A stretch of DNA of 64,000 nucleotides from Candidatus Kouleothrix ribensis (GTDB taxonomy: Bacteria; Chloroflexota; Chloroflexia; Chloroflexales; Roseiflexaceae). The position numbers and the translations under genes are program-made. Below the pieces are notes generated by a model, which was given only the letters and a program-made list of their open reading frames with translations, did no database searches and was not told the origin of the DNA. How positions within the stretch are numbered: position 1 is the stretch's first letter; every line of letters starts with the position of its first letter. The stretch covers positions 3,410,001 to 3,474,000 of the forward strand of contig JADKGW010000001.1 in the NCBI GenBank assembly GCA_016722075.1, read 5' to 3'. Below, one piece after another: positions 23,079-31,217 of the stretch.

Positions 23079-24062
23079 ATGGATGAGGGAGAAAATATGG
23101 ACGAAATAGTAGGCTTGCAGCGCCAGATTGAACAACTCGAGGCTGTGCTCAATGTTACCGACGCCCTACGGCCCGACCTGCCACCTGCCGAGCTGCATGA
23201 TCTAGCGCTACAGGCAATCTGTGGGCTAGGCAATTACACGGTTGGCAGCCTGTGGCTCTACTCGGGCAAAGGCTACCGCTGCGGCGCATGGTATGGCTTC
23301 GATCGTCAGCGCGCTGCACTTGTGTCCAACGCCACGCTCGACGATCAGCAGTTTCAGCACCTACTGGCACTCAGCATTAGCCGGGCTAGCCTGCACTGGA
23401 TGACATGGCCGCTCGATCCTACGATCCCCGAGCCGCTGCGTGCATCCGGGGCAGTCGGGCATACGGCGATCATGCCGCTGACCTTTATCGATCAGGTTGG
23501 GTTTGTCGCGCTCGAGTCTGGCTCTGCTCAGCCCGACGATGCGCCGATACCACTTCTGGCGCGCCTGGCCGATCGTGTCGCGGTGGCGCTCGACGCTGCC
23601 CACGTCTTTCAGGCCCGCTCACAGACGATCGACGAGCTGCATCACTTGATGGCCGAACAGCGCGTGCTGCAGGCCACAGTGCTCGAGCTATCGGCGCCAC
23701 TGCTGCCGTTGCTACCAGGAGTGCTGGTGCTGCCGTTGATCGGGTCGATCGATGGCATACGTGCCGAGCGAATCCTCGAGACCGAGCTTAATGCGATCAT
23801 TCGCGAGCAGGCCAAGGTGGTGCTTGTCGATATTACTGGCACGGCGGTCGTCGACACGAACGTGGCCATGCAGTTGGTTCGCTCTGCGTCTGCGGCGTTG
23901 CTGCTCGGCTGTCGCACCATCCTGGTGGGCGTGCGGCCCGAGGTCGCGCAGACGCTGGTGGGCCTGGGCATCGATCTGCAGGGCATCGCCACCCGCTCCA
24001 CGCTTGCCGATGGCCTGCAGGCGGCTCTGCGGATAGTCCACTACGAACTCACTGCGCTATAG
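23079..24062 (+). CDS. GAF-STAS protein (RsbR-like)
   Basis: A 327-residue cytoplasmic protein with a short N-terminal coiled coil, a GAF-like sensor domain (about 30-180) and a C-terminal STAS domain (about 200-325: LPLIGSIDGIRAERILE, VLVDITGTAVVDTNVAMQL, GCRTILVGVRPEVAQTL). This is the layout of RsbR-type stressosome proteins, which pass signals to anti-anti-sigma partners by phosphorylation on the Thr/Ser of the DIT-type motif. No RsbS or RsbT lies alongside, so it may work with partners elsewhere. AGGAGGTGA precedes the chosen ATG; a second ATG 18 bases later also has a GGGAG. Confidence 0.8.
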   Translation: MDEGENMDEIVGLQRQIEQLEAVLNVTDALRPDLPPAELHDLALQAICGLGNYTVGSLWLYSGKGYRCGAWYGFDRQRAALVSNATLDDQQFQHLLALSISRASLHWMTWPLDPTIPEPLRASGAVGHTAIMPLTFIDQVGFVALESGSAQPDDAPIPLLARLADRVAVALDAAHVFQARSQTIDELHHLMAEQRVLQATVLELSAPLLPLLPGVLVLPLIGSIDGIRAERILETELNAIIREQAKVVLVDITGTAVVDTNVAMQLVRSASAALLLGCRTILVGVRPEVAQTLVGLGIDLQGIATRSTLADGLQAALRIVHYELTAL

Positions 24063-24073
24063 GCCTGGCGCAT

Positions 24074-24102
24074 AAAAAAAGCCCGGCGCGTTCGCGCCGG
24101 GC
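24074..24102 (-). terminator. intrinsic terminator of the multicopper oxidase gene
   Basis: A perfect 10-bp stem (GCCCGGCGCG at 24081-24090 with CGCGCCGGGC at 24093-24102) is flanked on the left by seven A (24074-24080), which read as a T7 tract on the minus strand. It therefore terminates the leftward gene ending at 24126 and lies just past the stop of the + gene. Confidence 0.85.
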
Positions 24103-24125
24103 CTTCGCCAGGATCTACCTCGCTG

Positions 24126-25199
24126 CTACTCTTGAATCACCAACGCGGTGACCATGCCGAACATACCGTTCTCGCCCTCGGCGTGCGACAGAATGTGGCA
24201 GTGGAATGCCCAGGCGCCCGGCTCGGTACAATCGACGATCACATCCCAGCGCTCGCCTGGCGCCACGTTCAGCGTGTCACACATGAATGGCTGCGGCAGG
24301 TTCCAGCCATCCTTGGCGAACACCAGCTGGGGCAAGCCATGCAGGTGCATCGGGTGGATCAGCTGGCCTTCATTCATATAGCGGATGCGCAGCTTCTGGC
24401 CCTTCTTCGCCACCACCGGCTCGGTGGCCGGAAAGCCCTTGCCGTTGATAGTGAAGCCGCCAGCCTGGTCGTTCAGGATCATGGTGTGCTCAAGATCGAA
24501 GGCTGGGTCCTTGCTCTTATCCTTCGGCTCGATAATGAACGCGCCTAGCAGGCCTTTGCCAACCTGCTTGGTCGAGTTGTGATGTGAGTGATACATGTGC
24601 GAGCCGGAGTTCCTGACGGTGAATTCGTAGGTGAAGCTCGCGCCTGGCTTGATCGGCGGCTGCGTGATGAACGGCACGCCATCCATGGCATTCGGTACAA
24701 TCACACCGTGAAAGTGGATCGAGGTGCTCTCGGGCAGCTCGTTCTTGAGCACTACCCGCACCTTGTCGCCCTCGGTCATGCGCAGCTCGGGGCCGGGCAG
24801 TTGTTTATTATAGACCCAAGCCTCGATCGATTGCCCCTTGGCGTATTCCCATTGAATCACGCTGCTGGTCAGCTCGAACACCTTGACATCGCCATCCAGC
24901 TTCGGTGCGAGCGGCTGGTTGCCCTTTGTTGTGGTCTCTTTGCCGGCCAGAAACGCCTTGACACCGGCCTCGTGGTGCGCGTCCATCTCATCAGCGGTCA
25001 TCCCGCCTGCCTGCCCTTGCGCCGCCGGGGTCATGGTGTGATCAGTTGGCATGGCCGTTGGATTCTGGGCCGTGGTAGTAGCGCTTCCACCACAGGCGGC
25101 CAAAACCGTGCCAACCACGGGAATACCAACTCCCAGGGTGGCGCCACGCAGAAAATTGCGGCGTGAAATCAGGTCGTTGGGGGGATTTGAGTTCGACAT
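24126..25199 (-). CDS. two-domain multicopper oxidase, Tat-exported lipoprotein
   Basis: A 357-residue cupredoxin-type oxidase. The N-terminus has a twin-arginine motif SRRNFLRG (R13-R14) and a lipobox VLAAC (C36), so it is probably folded before export and then lipid-anchored. All copper motifs are present: HFHG (H162, H164), HSHH (204-207), HPMHLHG (282-288) and HCHILSHAEGENGM (H333, C334, H335, H339, M346). These supply the trinuclear centre and a type-1 site with an axial Met. The size suggests a two-domain laccase or a nitrite-reductase-like fold. A His/Met-rich linker (about 50-80: DHTMTPAA, MDAHHEAG) may bind copper. The reaction is not known. Confidence 0.88.
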   Translation of the reverse strand: MSNSNPPNDLISRRNFLRGATLGVGIPVVGTVLAACGGSATTTAQNPTAMPTDHTMTPAAQGQAGGMTADEMDAHHEAGVKAFLAGKETTTKGNQPLAPKLDGDVKVFELTSSVIQWEYAKGQSIEAWVYNKQLPGPELRMTEGDKVRVVLKNELPESTSIHFHGVIVPNAMDGVPFITQPPIKPGASFTYEFTVRNSGSHMYHSHHNSTKQVGKGLLGAFIIEPKDKSKDPAFDLEHTMILNDQAGGFTINGKGFPATEPVVAKKGQKLRIRYMNEGQLIHPMHLHGLPQLVFAKDGWNLPQPFMCDTLNVAPGERWDVIVDCTEPGAWAFHCHILSHAEGENGMFGMVTALVIQE

Positions 25200-25260
25200 A
25201 CGGGGGATGTTCCTTTCGGTGGGCTACTGAGTCCAGGGTAAAACGCGAACGACGATTCAC

Positions 25261-25266
25261 ATCATA
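25261..25266 (-). promoter_or_regulatory. -10-like element for the oxidase gene
   Basis: TATGAT on the minus strand, in an A/T-rich setting about 62 bases before the start codon at 25199. The -35 is weak (CTCACA at about 17 bases). Confidence 0.35.
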
Positions 25267-25482
25267 TAAAATCACGGCGCATTTGTGAGGAAAAGAACGA
25301 TAACGTATTGTTGCAATTTGTTAACCATTGGCAGAGAAGCCGCTACTTACCGGTATGTTCCGCGCCAGGCCGGCGGGCTGATTACAACCAACCAGCTGGT
25401 TTTCGCGCGGCCAGGCCGCCCCGCCGCCGCCGCGGGATGCCGTACCTGTTCAAACGTACCGGGTTGGGACGCGCACGAGCAC

Positions 25483-25522
25483 GGACGAACGCGGACAGCG
25501 TACGCTCCATGCGCGTTCGTCC
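25483..25522. repeat. inverted repeat with nested palindrome
   Basis: GGACGAACGCG (25483-25493) and CGCGTTCGTCC (25512-25522) are perfect inverted repeats. The 18-base loop itself contains the palindrome AGCGTACGCT. It lies about 125 bases before coaBC, with no T-run, so it is more like an operator or leader stem than a terminator. Confidence 0.6.
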
Positions 25523-25647
25523 GCATGTGTCTGCGTCCCTGTACCCCAACAGTGAACACCTTCGGGATGCCCTGTAATTGACTCCGACCTTTCGCAATGC
25601 TACAATGCGCCGGCACTAGAATGCCGGCTACGCGTGTACAGGTGGGT

Positions 25648-26871
25648 ATGCTTAGCGGGAAACAGATCGTGCTCGGCGTCAGCGGCAGCATCGCGGCCTA
25701 CAAGGTGGCCGAGCTGGCGCGTACGCTCACGCTTGGCGGTGCGATCGTCGATGTAATGCTTACTGAAGCGGCCCAGCGCTTTGTTGGCGCGGCAACATTT
25801 CAGGCACTAACCGGCCGGCCAGTGCTGACCGATATGTGGGCACTGCCCGAGGATGGCGTCGTCGGGCACGTGTCGCTCGGGCAGCGGGCCGCGCTGGTGG
25901 TGCTTGCGCCGGCCACCGCACATACGATCGCGCGCATCGCCGCCGGCCTGTGTGACGATTTGATGACAACTACCGTCTTAGCTACTACCGCACCGGTATT
26001 ATGTGTTCCGGCAATGAACACGCATATGTACGAAAACGCCGCAACCCAGGCAAATATCGCGACACTACGCCAACGCGGGATCAACGTGCTCGAGCCCGAG
26101 GTCGGGCGGCTGGCCGAGCCAATGGTTGGCCGCGGGCGCATGCCCGAGCCGGCCACGATCGAGGCGCATATCCGCGCGTTGCTGGGCCGTTGCAGCGGGC
26201 CGTTGCGCGGCCGGCGCGTGGTCGTCACTGCCGGCGGCACGCACGAGCCGATCGACCCGGTGCGTTTCATCGGCAACCGTGCATCAGGCCGCATGGGCTT
26301 CGCGCTGGCCAGTGCCGCCCGCGATCGGGGCGCGCAGGTCACGCTGATCGCCGGGCCGGCGGCACTGCCGCCGCCAGCCGCCGTCGACCTGGTGTGCGTC
26401 GAGACGGCGATCGAGATGCGCGACGCCGTCCACGCGGCAATCAGCGGTGCCGACTTGTTGATTATGAACGCTGCTGTCGCCGATTTCCGCCCGGCCGAGC
26501 TGGCCGAGCGCAAGATCAAGAAGGCCGACGATCAAGTGCTCACGCTGCACCTGGTTCGAAATCCCGATATTCTGGGCGGGCTGGCCCAGCGCCGCGATCT
26601 GGTGAAGATCGGCTTCGCCGCCGAGACGCACGACCTCGAGGCGTATGCCCGCGCCAAGCTCGCCCACAAAGGGCTGGATATGATCATCGCCAACGAGGCA
26701 GTTGCCAGCATTGGCCACGATGATATTCAGGTCACGCTACTCGATGCCGGCGGCCTGCAGCGCCTGCCGCGCCTACCCAAACAGCAGGCTGCTGCATCGA
26801 TACTCGACGCGATCGTGCAGCGCTGGCCCGACCGGCTGGCACCACAGCGAGCGGGTAGCCAATCCGATTGA
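25648..26871 (+). CDS. coaBC: bifunctional phosphopantothenoylcysteine decarboxylase/synthetase
   Basis: Two steps of coenzyme A synthesis: joining phosphopantothenate to cysteine (CoaB) and decarboxylating the product (CoaC). The 407-residue product has the N-terminal flavin-binding CoaC domain (GVSGSIAAYKVAELART, GHVSLGQRAALVVLAPATA, PAMNTHMYEN) and the C-terminal CoaB domain (VVVTAGGTHEPIDPVRFIGNRASGRMGFALA, IMNAAVADFRPA, KIKK). The CoaC flap usually carries a Cys (ACGxxGxGRM); here it reads LAEPMVGRGRM, with no Cys. The start MLSGKQ at 25648 follows AGGTGGGT and is preferred to an ATG 51 bases earlier. Confidence 0.95.
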   Translation: MLSGKQIVLGVSGSIAAYKVAELARTLTLGGAIVDVMLTEAAQRFVGAATFQALTGRPVLTDMWALPEDGVVGHVSLGQRAALVVLAPATAHTIARIAAGLCDDLMTTTVLATTAPVLCVPAMNTHMYENAATQANIATLRQRGINVLEPEVGRLAEPMVGRGRMPEPATIEAHIRALLGRCSGPLRGRRVVVTAGGTHEPIDPVRFIGNRASGRMGFALASAARDRGAQVTLIAGPAALPPPAAVDLVCVETAIEMRDAVHAAISGADLLIMNAAVADFRPAELAERKIKKADDQVLTLHLVRNPDILGGLAQRRDLVKIGFAAETHDLEAYARAKLAHKGLDMIIANEAVASIGHDDIQVTLLDAGGLQRLPRLPKQQAAASILDAIVQRWPDRLAPQRAGSQSD

Positions 26872-26954
26872 TCTGGGGGGCATCAAACCTGCGGGTACGC
26901 TGCCACCCGCGTTCGTATGGCTCAATACGAACCGAACAACGCTGTAGGGAACGC

Positions 26955-28106
26955 ATGGAAGATCAGGATACGCGCACCAACACGCACACCAACGGCGCAC
27001 CACAGAGCGGCCAGCTGCATCCCGAAGGGCACGACAGTGCTGCCGACGACACGCAGATTGGCCAGGCCCTGGTTGGGCCGGGCGCGTCGCCCTTGGCCAC
27101 CCGGCAACTCCAGCTGCCATCGCGGCGCACCGAGAGCCGCGCCGCACAGCAGATCGCGCGCGAGCGAATTGCCACCCTGGTGATCGCACTAGGCGACCCA
27201 GCTAACCCCCTGCATCAGGGCGCAGTCGACGACCTGGTGGCCATCGGGCCGGCGGCGGTGCCGGCGCTGAACGAGGCCTTGCACCCGAACCGCCCCTGGC
27301 TCACCGCCTACCGCGCAGCCGAGGCGCTCGGCCAGATCGGCGATGGCCACGCGGCCGGGCCGCTGCTCGAGGCGCTGCGGCATCCGAACACCAACGTACG
27401 CTGGAGCGCCGTCCGTGCCCTGGCCGTCGTCGGCGACGCCCGTGCGCTGCTCGAGCTGCGCCGCGTCGCACGTGAGGATCGCGGCAAGACCAGCTGGGGC
27501 GAGTCGGTGTCGGGCGCGGCACGCAGCGCACTCAGCCAGATGCAGAGCCAGAACATGCTGCTGCGCGGCGCCGACCTGATCAAGACGGCGGTGGCCTGCG
27601 TGCTGATGCTCGTCGCGCTGATCGTCGCCTGGAAGATCGTGGGCGACTTGCGCACACAGCTGAGCCAGGTTGGCTTCGAGGCGGTCGATCCGAGCGTGCT
27701 GGCGGCGCCTGCGCCTACCGCCGCGCCCGACGCGTCGGCACTGCTGCCCACACCCGCCACCAACGCCACTGCCGCACCCAGCGCCACACCCGAGGCCGCG
27801 ATCGTTGGCTCGGTGCGCGCGGCCGCAAATGTGCGCGCGTTCCCGCAGGTCAGCGGCGGCCAGGTGATCGGGCGGATCAGCGAGGGCGATCAGGTGGTGT
27901 TCCTGGCCACCACCGCCGATGGCCAATGGTACCGGATCAGGCTGGGCCAACGCTATGCCGCGTCGTCGCGGATCGATAGTGCGAATGGCGAGGGCTGGGT
28001 TAACCGCTCGCTGCTCTCGCAGCCCGATGGCACCATCCCGGTTGAGACCAACCCAACCAACCTTGCTCCACGCGAAGATACCGCCGTACCCACGCCAACG
28101 CCTTAG
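26955..28106 (+). CDS. HEAT-repeat and SH3b-domain membrane protein
   Basis: A 383-residue protein. An acidic, low-complexity N-terminus is followed by HEAT-like helical repeats (about 75-185: TAYRAAEALGQIGDGHAAGPL, VRWSAVRALAVVGD). One membrane segment lies near 208-230 and an Ala/Pro/Thr linker near 245-285. The C-terminal bacterial SH3 domain (about 287-360) has SVRAAANVRAFPQVSGGQVIG and GWVNRSLLS. The layout places the HEAT repeats inside the cell and the SH3b, which often binds peptidoglycan, outside. It lies between coaBC and mltG; the link to mltG fits a cell-wall role. No enzymatic motif is seen. Confidence 0.75.
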   Translation: MEDQDTRTNTHTNGAPQSGQLHPEGHDSAADDTQIGQALVGPGASPLATRQLQLPSRRTESRAAQQIARERIATLVIALGDPANPLHQGAVDDLVAIGPAAVPALNEALHPNRPWLTAYRAAEALGQIGDGHAAGPLLEALRHPNTNVRWSAVRALAVVGDARALLELRRVAREDRGKTSWGESVSGAARSALSQMQSQNMLLRGADLIKTAVACVLMLVALIVAWKIVGDLRTQLSQVGFEAVDPSVLAAPAPTAAPDASALLPTPATNATAAPSATPEAAIVGSVRAAANVRAFPQVSGGQVIGRISEGDQVVFLATTADGQWYRIRLGQRYAASSRIDSANGEGWVNRSLLSQPDGTIPVETNPTNLAPREDTAVPTPTP

Positions 28107-28187
28107 GTGCATGCCGGGCGCAGCACCACGCGCCCCCGGCGTTCAGGCGGCGGCTTGGGGTATGCAAGCTATAGTGGGAGGTACTCG

Positions 28188-29288
28188 TTGTCGAAGACAT
28201 TGCGCGCCCTGTTCTTAGGGGTGGCGCTGGTGGCGCTCATGATTGCCTGCATTGGCTCGATCCTACTGCGCGAAGTGCGCCGCCCGGTCAGCCCCGATCA
28301 AACTCCAATCGAGTTTGTGGTCGAACCCGGCGACTCGACCACCACGATCGCAACAAAGCTCCGTAGCGAAGGCCTGATCCGTATTCCACAGCTGTTTTCA
28401 TACCTCGTACGCGCCCAGGGCTTCGATGGCAAGCTGCGTGCGGGCCGCTATATGCTGCGCCCAAACATGACTATGGGCGAGATCATGGCCGCGCTCCAGA
28501 CCGGCATCAAGATCGAGGAGATCCAGATCACCATAATCGAAGGCCTACGCCTCGAACAGATCGCCGAGCAGATCGGCACAGCCGGGCTGCCGGCCGTCAC
28601 CAGCGATGCCTTTCTGGCGCTCACACGCGATGGCGCGGCCTTCAAAGCCACGCACTTCCGCCTGAATAGCCTGCCCGACGGCGCCTCGCTCGAAGGCTAC
28701 CTATTCCCCGATACCTACCGGATCGCCAGCACCGCCACCGTCACCGATGTGATTGAGATCATGTTGAATCGCTTCGACCAGCAGTATCAGACTTTCGAGA
28801 CGGCTGTGCGCGTGCCCGACGCCGATGTTCACAAGATCGTGACGATGGCCTCGATTGTGCAGCGCGAGGCAACTCAAAAAAGCGAGATGCCGCTGATCGC
28901 TTCGGTGTTCTGGAATCGCCTGAAGCCCGAGAATCTGGGGCAATTTGGCGGTGGTAAGCTCGGCTCCGACCCGACCGTGCAATACCTGCTGGGGCAGAGC
29001 GGCGCCTGGTGGCCCAAGCTCGACAGGTTGAGCACCGACGAGATCAACAACATCGGTGCGAACACCGCGCAGTTCGCCTATAACACGCGTGCCAACGGCG
29101 GCCTGCCCCCCGGCCCGATCAGCAATCCTGGCCTGGATGCGCTGCGCGCCGCCGCCCAGCCCGATCAGTCGGCTACCTACCTGTATTTCGTCGCGTCGTG
29201 CGATCAGCCCGGCACGCACAAGTTTGCCACCAGCTTCGACGAATTCAACCAGTACGAGCAGGAATACCTGGCATGCCCCAAGCCTTAA
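28188..29288 (+). CDS. mltG: endolytic transglycosylase MltG
   Basis: A membrane-anchored YceG-family enzyme that cuts nascent peptidoglycan strands. The 366-residue product has one N-terminal membrane helix, a LysM-like region (IEFVVEPGDSTTTIATKL, about residues 37-56) and the YceG core with the catalytic Glu in MASIVQREATQKSEMP (near residue 225). It ends with PGPISNPGLDALRAAAQP. The best start is TTG at 28188 with GGGAGG just upstream; the ATG-like reading from 28107 lacks a ribosome-binding site. aroE begins two bases after its stop codon, so they share a transcript. Confidence 0.93.
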   Translation: MSKTLRALFLGVALVALMIACIGSILLREVRRPVSPDQTPIEFVVEPGDSTTTIATKLRSEGLIRIPQLFSYLVRAQGFDGKLRAGRYMLRPNMTMGEIMAALQTGIKIEEIQITIIEGLRLEQIAEQIGTAGLPAVTSDAFLALTRDGAAFKATHFRLNSLPDGASLEGYLFPDTYRIASTATVTDVIEIMLNRFDQQYQTFETAVRVPDADVHKIVTMASIVQREATQKSEMPLIASVFWNRLKPENLGQFGGGKLGSDPTVQYLLGQSGAWWPKLDRLSTDEINNIGANTAQFAYNTRANGGLPPGPISNPGLDALRAAAQPDQSATYLYFVASCDQPGTHKFATSFDEFNQYEQEYLACPKP

Positions 29289-29289
29289 T

Positions 29290-30138
29290 ATGCCCATCAA
29301 CGACCACACCCTAAAACTCGCCGGCCTGATCGGCGACCCGGTTGCCCACAGCCGATCGCCGGCATTGCACAACGCCGCGTTTACGCACCTGGGCATACCA
29401 GCTTGCTACGAACTCTGGCCGACACCCGCCGCCGATCTACCCGCGCGCATCGCCGGGCTGCGCGCCGCGCAGATCCTTGGCGCGAATGTCACCCTGCCAC
29501 ACAAGATCGCCGTGCTCGGCCTGCTCGATCGGCTCGATCCGGCCGCCACGCTGATTGGCGCGGTCAATACGATCGTGCGCGCAGCCGACGGCACGCTTGT
29601 CGGCACGAACACCGACGCGCCGGCCTGCCTTGCATCGCTGCGCGAGGATGCCGGCTACCAGCCGGCCGGCGGCTCTGCAGTGATCCTGGGTGCCAGTGGC
29701 GCCGCGCGTGCGGCGGCGGTAGCGCTGGCGGGTGCGGGCATTGCGCGGCTGGTGGTGGTAAACCGCACCCTCGAGAAGGCCGAGCAGCTGCTGGGTGATC
29801 TGCTGGCGGCCACCGATACCGACCCATACCTGCGGGCGCTTGCGCCCGACGACGCCGATCTACCGGCGGCCCTGGCCGCCGCCGATCTCATTATCAACGC
29901 CACCTCGGTCGGCTGGCAGGCCGACGAAACCCCGCTGGCTGCCGAGCACATCCCGGCCAATGCGCTCGTGTTCGACATGATCTACCGCCCCACCAGGCTG
30001 CTGCACGATGCTGCGGCGCGTGCTGCGCGCACGCTCGATGGCGCCGGCATGCTTGTTCGCCAGGCCGCCCTGGCCTTTGAACTCTGGACTAACCAGCCCG
30101 CACCACTTGAGATCATGCGTGCCGCGCTGCGCCCGTAG
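29290..30138 (+). CDS. aroE: shikimate dehydrogenase
   Basis: It reduces 3-dehydroshikimate to shikimate with NADPH in the aromatic amino-acid pathway. The 282-residue product has the shikimate-binding start GDPVAHSRSPALHNAAF and the catalytic Lys in GANVTLPHK (near 77). It also has the paired Asp in GTNTDAPA, the nucleotide-binding loop LGASGAARAA and the C-terminal motif GAGMLVRQAALAFELW. The ATG starts one base after the mltG TAA. A much longer open reading upstream of it is the out-of-frame shadow of mltG. Confidence 0.96.
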   Translation: MPINDHTLKLAGLIGDPVAHSRSPALHNAAFTHLGIPACYELWPTPAADLPARIAGLRAAQILGANVTLPHKIAVLGLLDRLDPAATLIGAVNTIVRAADGTLVGTNTDAPACLASLREDAGYQPAGGSAVILGASGAARAAAVALAGAGIARLVVVNRTLEKAEQLLGDLLAATDTDPYLRALAPDDADLPAALAAADLIINATSVGWQADETPLAAEHIPANALVFDMIYRPTRLLHDAAARAARTLDGAGMLVRQAALAFELWTNQPAPLEIMRAALRP

Positions 30139-30330
30139 GCTCACGCTTGGCGCGCGATCGTGCGGCTGCCTGGCGGCCTGGCGCCGATCCGGTACACCGG
30201 CGCACACATATTGCGATAGATGATCGCGGCAGGCACGGCTATACTGAGCGTTAGGGTTTCCGATCTGTGCCGGCGGCATTGAGCCGGCCGGTGCCACCCG
30301 ATCTCAGGTGCAGTAGCGTAGTGAGAGGCC

Positions 30331-31092
30331 ATGAATCTAATCGCAATCGGGTCGTGTATTGCCGGGCTATTCCTCGGTGCGCTTGTGAATATCGTGGTGG
30401 TGCGGCTGCCACGCGAGGGCCAGATGCGCGGCTGGCCGCGCTGCACGCGCTGTGGGCGCCCGCTGAGCGCCTGGCAGCTCTTGCCGGTGATCGGCTGGCT
30501 CGTACAGGGCGGGCGGGCGCGCTGCTGCGGGCGGGCGCTAAACTGGATCTTCCCGCTGAACGAGCTGCTGCTGGCCGTGGCGCTAACACTGTTCTCGCTG
30601 CGCTATGGCCTGGGCGTGCCATTCTTCTACTTGAGCTTCATTGCCGTCGTGCTGGTACTCACCGGCGCGATCGACTGGCTGCACCGCTCGATCTACACCT
30701 TCGTGGTGCTCGGCGCCGCGCTGATCGCACTGCTCGCAGCATTCGTCGTGCCCCAGCACAGCTTCCTGAACGCGCTGCTGGGCGCGCTGCTGGCCGGGTT
30801 CGTCTTCGCGCTGTTCTTTGCGCTGGCACGCGTGCTGTTCCCCCGTGCTGCGGCGCCGTTCGGCCTCGGCGACGTATACCTGGCGATCTTCATTGGCGCT
30901 GCGGTCGGGCTGCTCAACCTGATGCCGGCGATCTTCTACGGCATGGTGCTGGCCGGCGTCTTCTCGATCGCACTGCTGGCCCTACGCTTCGGCGGCAGGC
31001 GCAATGTGCCACAGTACATCTCGTACGGCACATTTCTGTGCCTGGGGGTGCTGGGCTACCTCATGCTCTGGGGGCTGAGCGGCATTCAGTAG
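30331..31092 (+). CDS. prepilin peptidase (A24 family), divergent
   Basis: A 253-residue integral membrane aspartic protease of the type IV prepilin family, with about seven hydrophobic segments. The N-terminal methylation-domain cysteines are only partly present: CTRC is intact, but the second pair is compressed to CC (RARCCGRAL). The two catalytic aspartates correspond to D in VLTGAIDWLHRSI and the GLGDVYLA motif (usually GxGDxKL). The glycine context is right, but the Lys is replaced by Tyr. No pilin or pilus-assembly gene lies nearby. It could process class-III signal peptides elsewhere. Confidence 0.8.
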   Translation: MNLIAIGSCIAGLFLGALVNIVVVRLPREGQMRGWPRCTRCGRPLSAWQLLPVIGWLVQGGRARCCGRALNWIFPLNELLLAVALTLFSLRYGLGVPFFYLSFIAVVLVLTGAIDWLHRSIYTFVVLGAALIALLAAFVVPQHSFLNALLGALLAGFVFALFFALARVLFPRAAAPFGLGDVYLAIFIGAAVGLLNLMPAIFYGMVLAGVFSIALLALRFGGRRNVPQYISYGTFLCLGVLGYLMLWGLSGIQ

Positions 31093-31217
31093 GTACGAGC
31101 GCGTCGGCGGTGGGTTGCCCAGCTGGTGGTTTGCGCGCCGAACATCCTCGGGGTGCCTCTTCCTGATGCGGCGCGGCGAGGTCACGCTCGATCAGAAGGC
31201 ATACCCCTCCGCCTGTC

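Larger units (their letters stand above)
25200..25647. other. intergenic region between the divergent oxidase and coaBC genes
   Basis: A 448-base gap. It holds an A/T-rich stretch near 25275-25345 and a -10-like TATGAT on the minus strand (25261-25266) for the oxidase gene. It also holds a GC-rich run (25417-25440) and a perfect inverted repeat (25483-25522). No convincing gene is seen. Confidence 0.7.
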
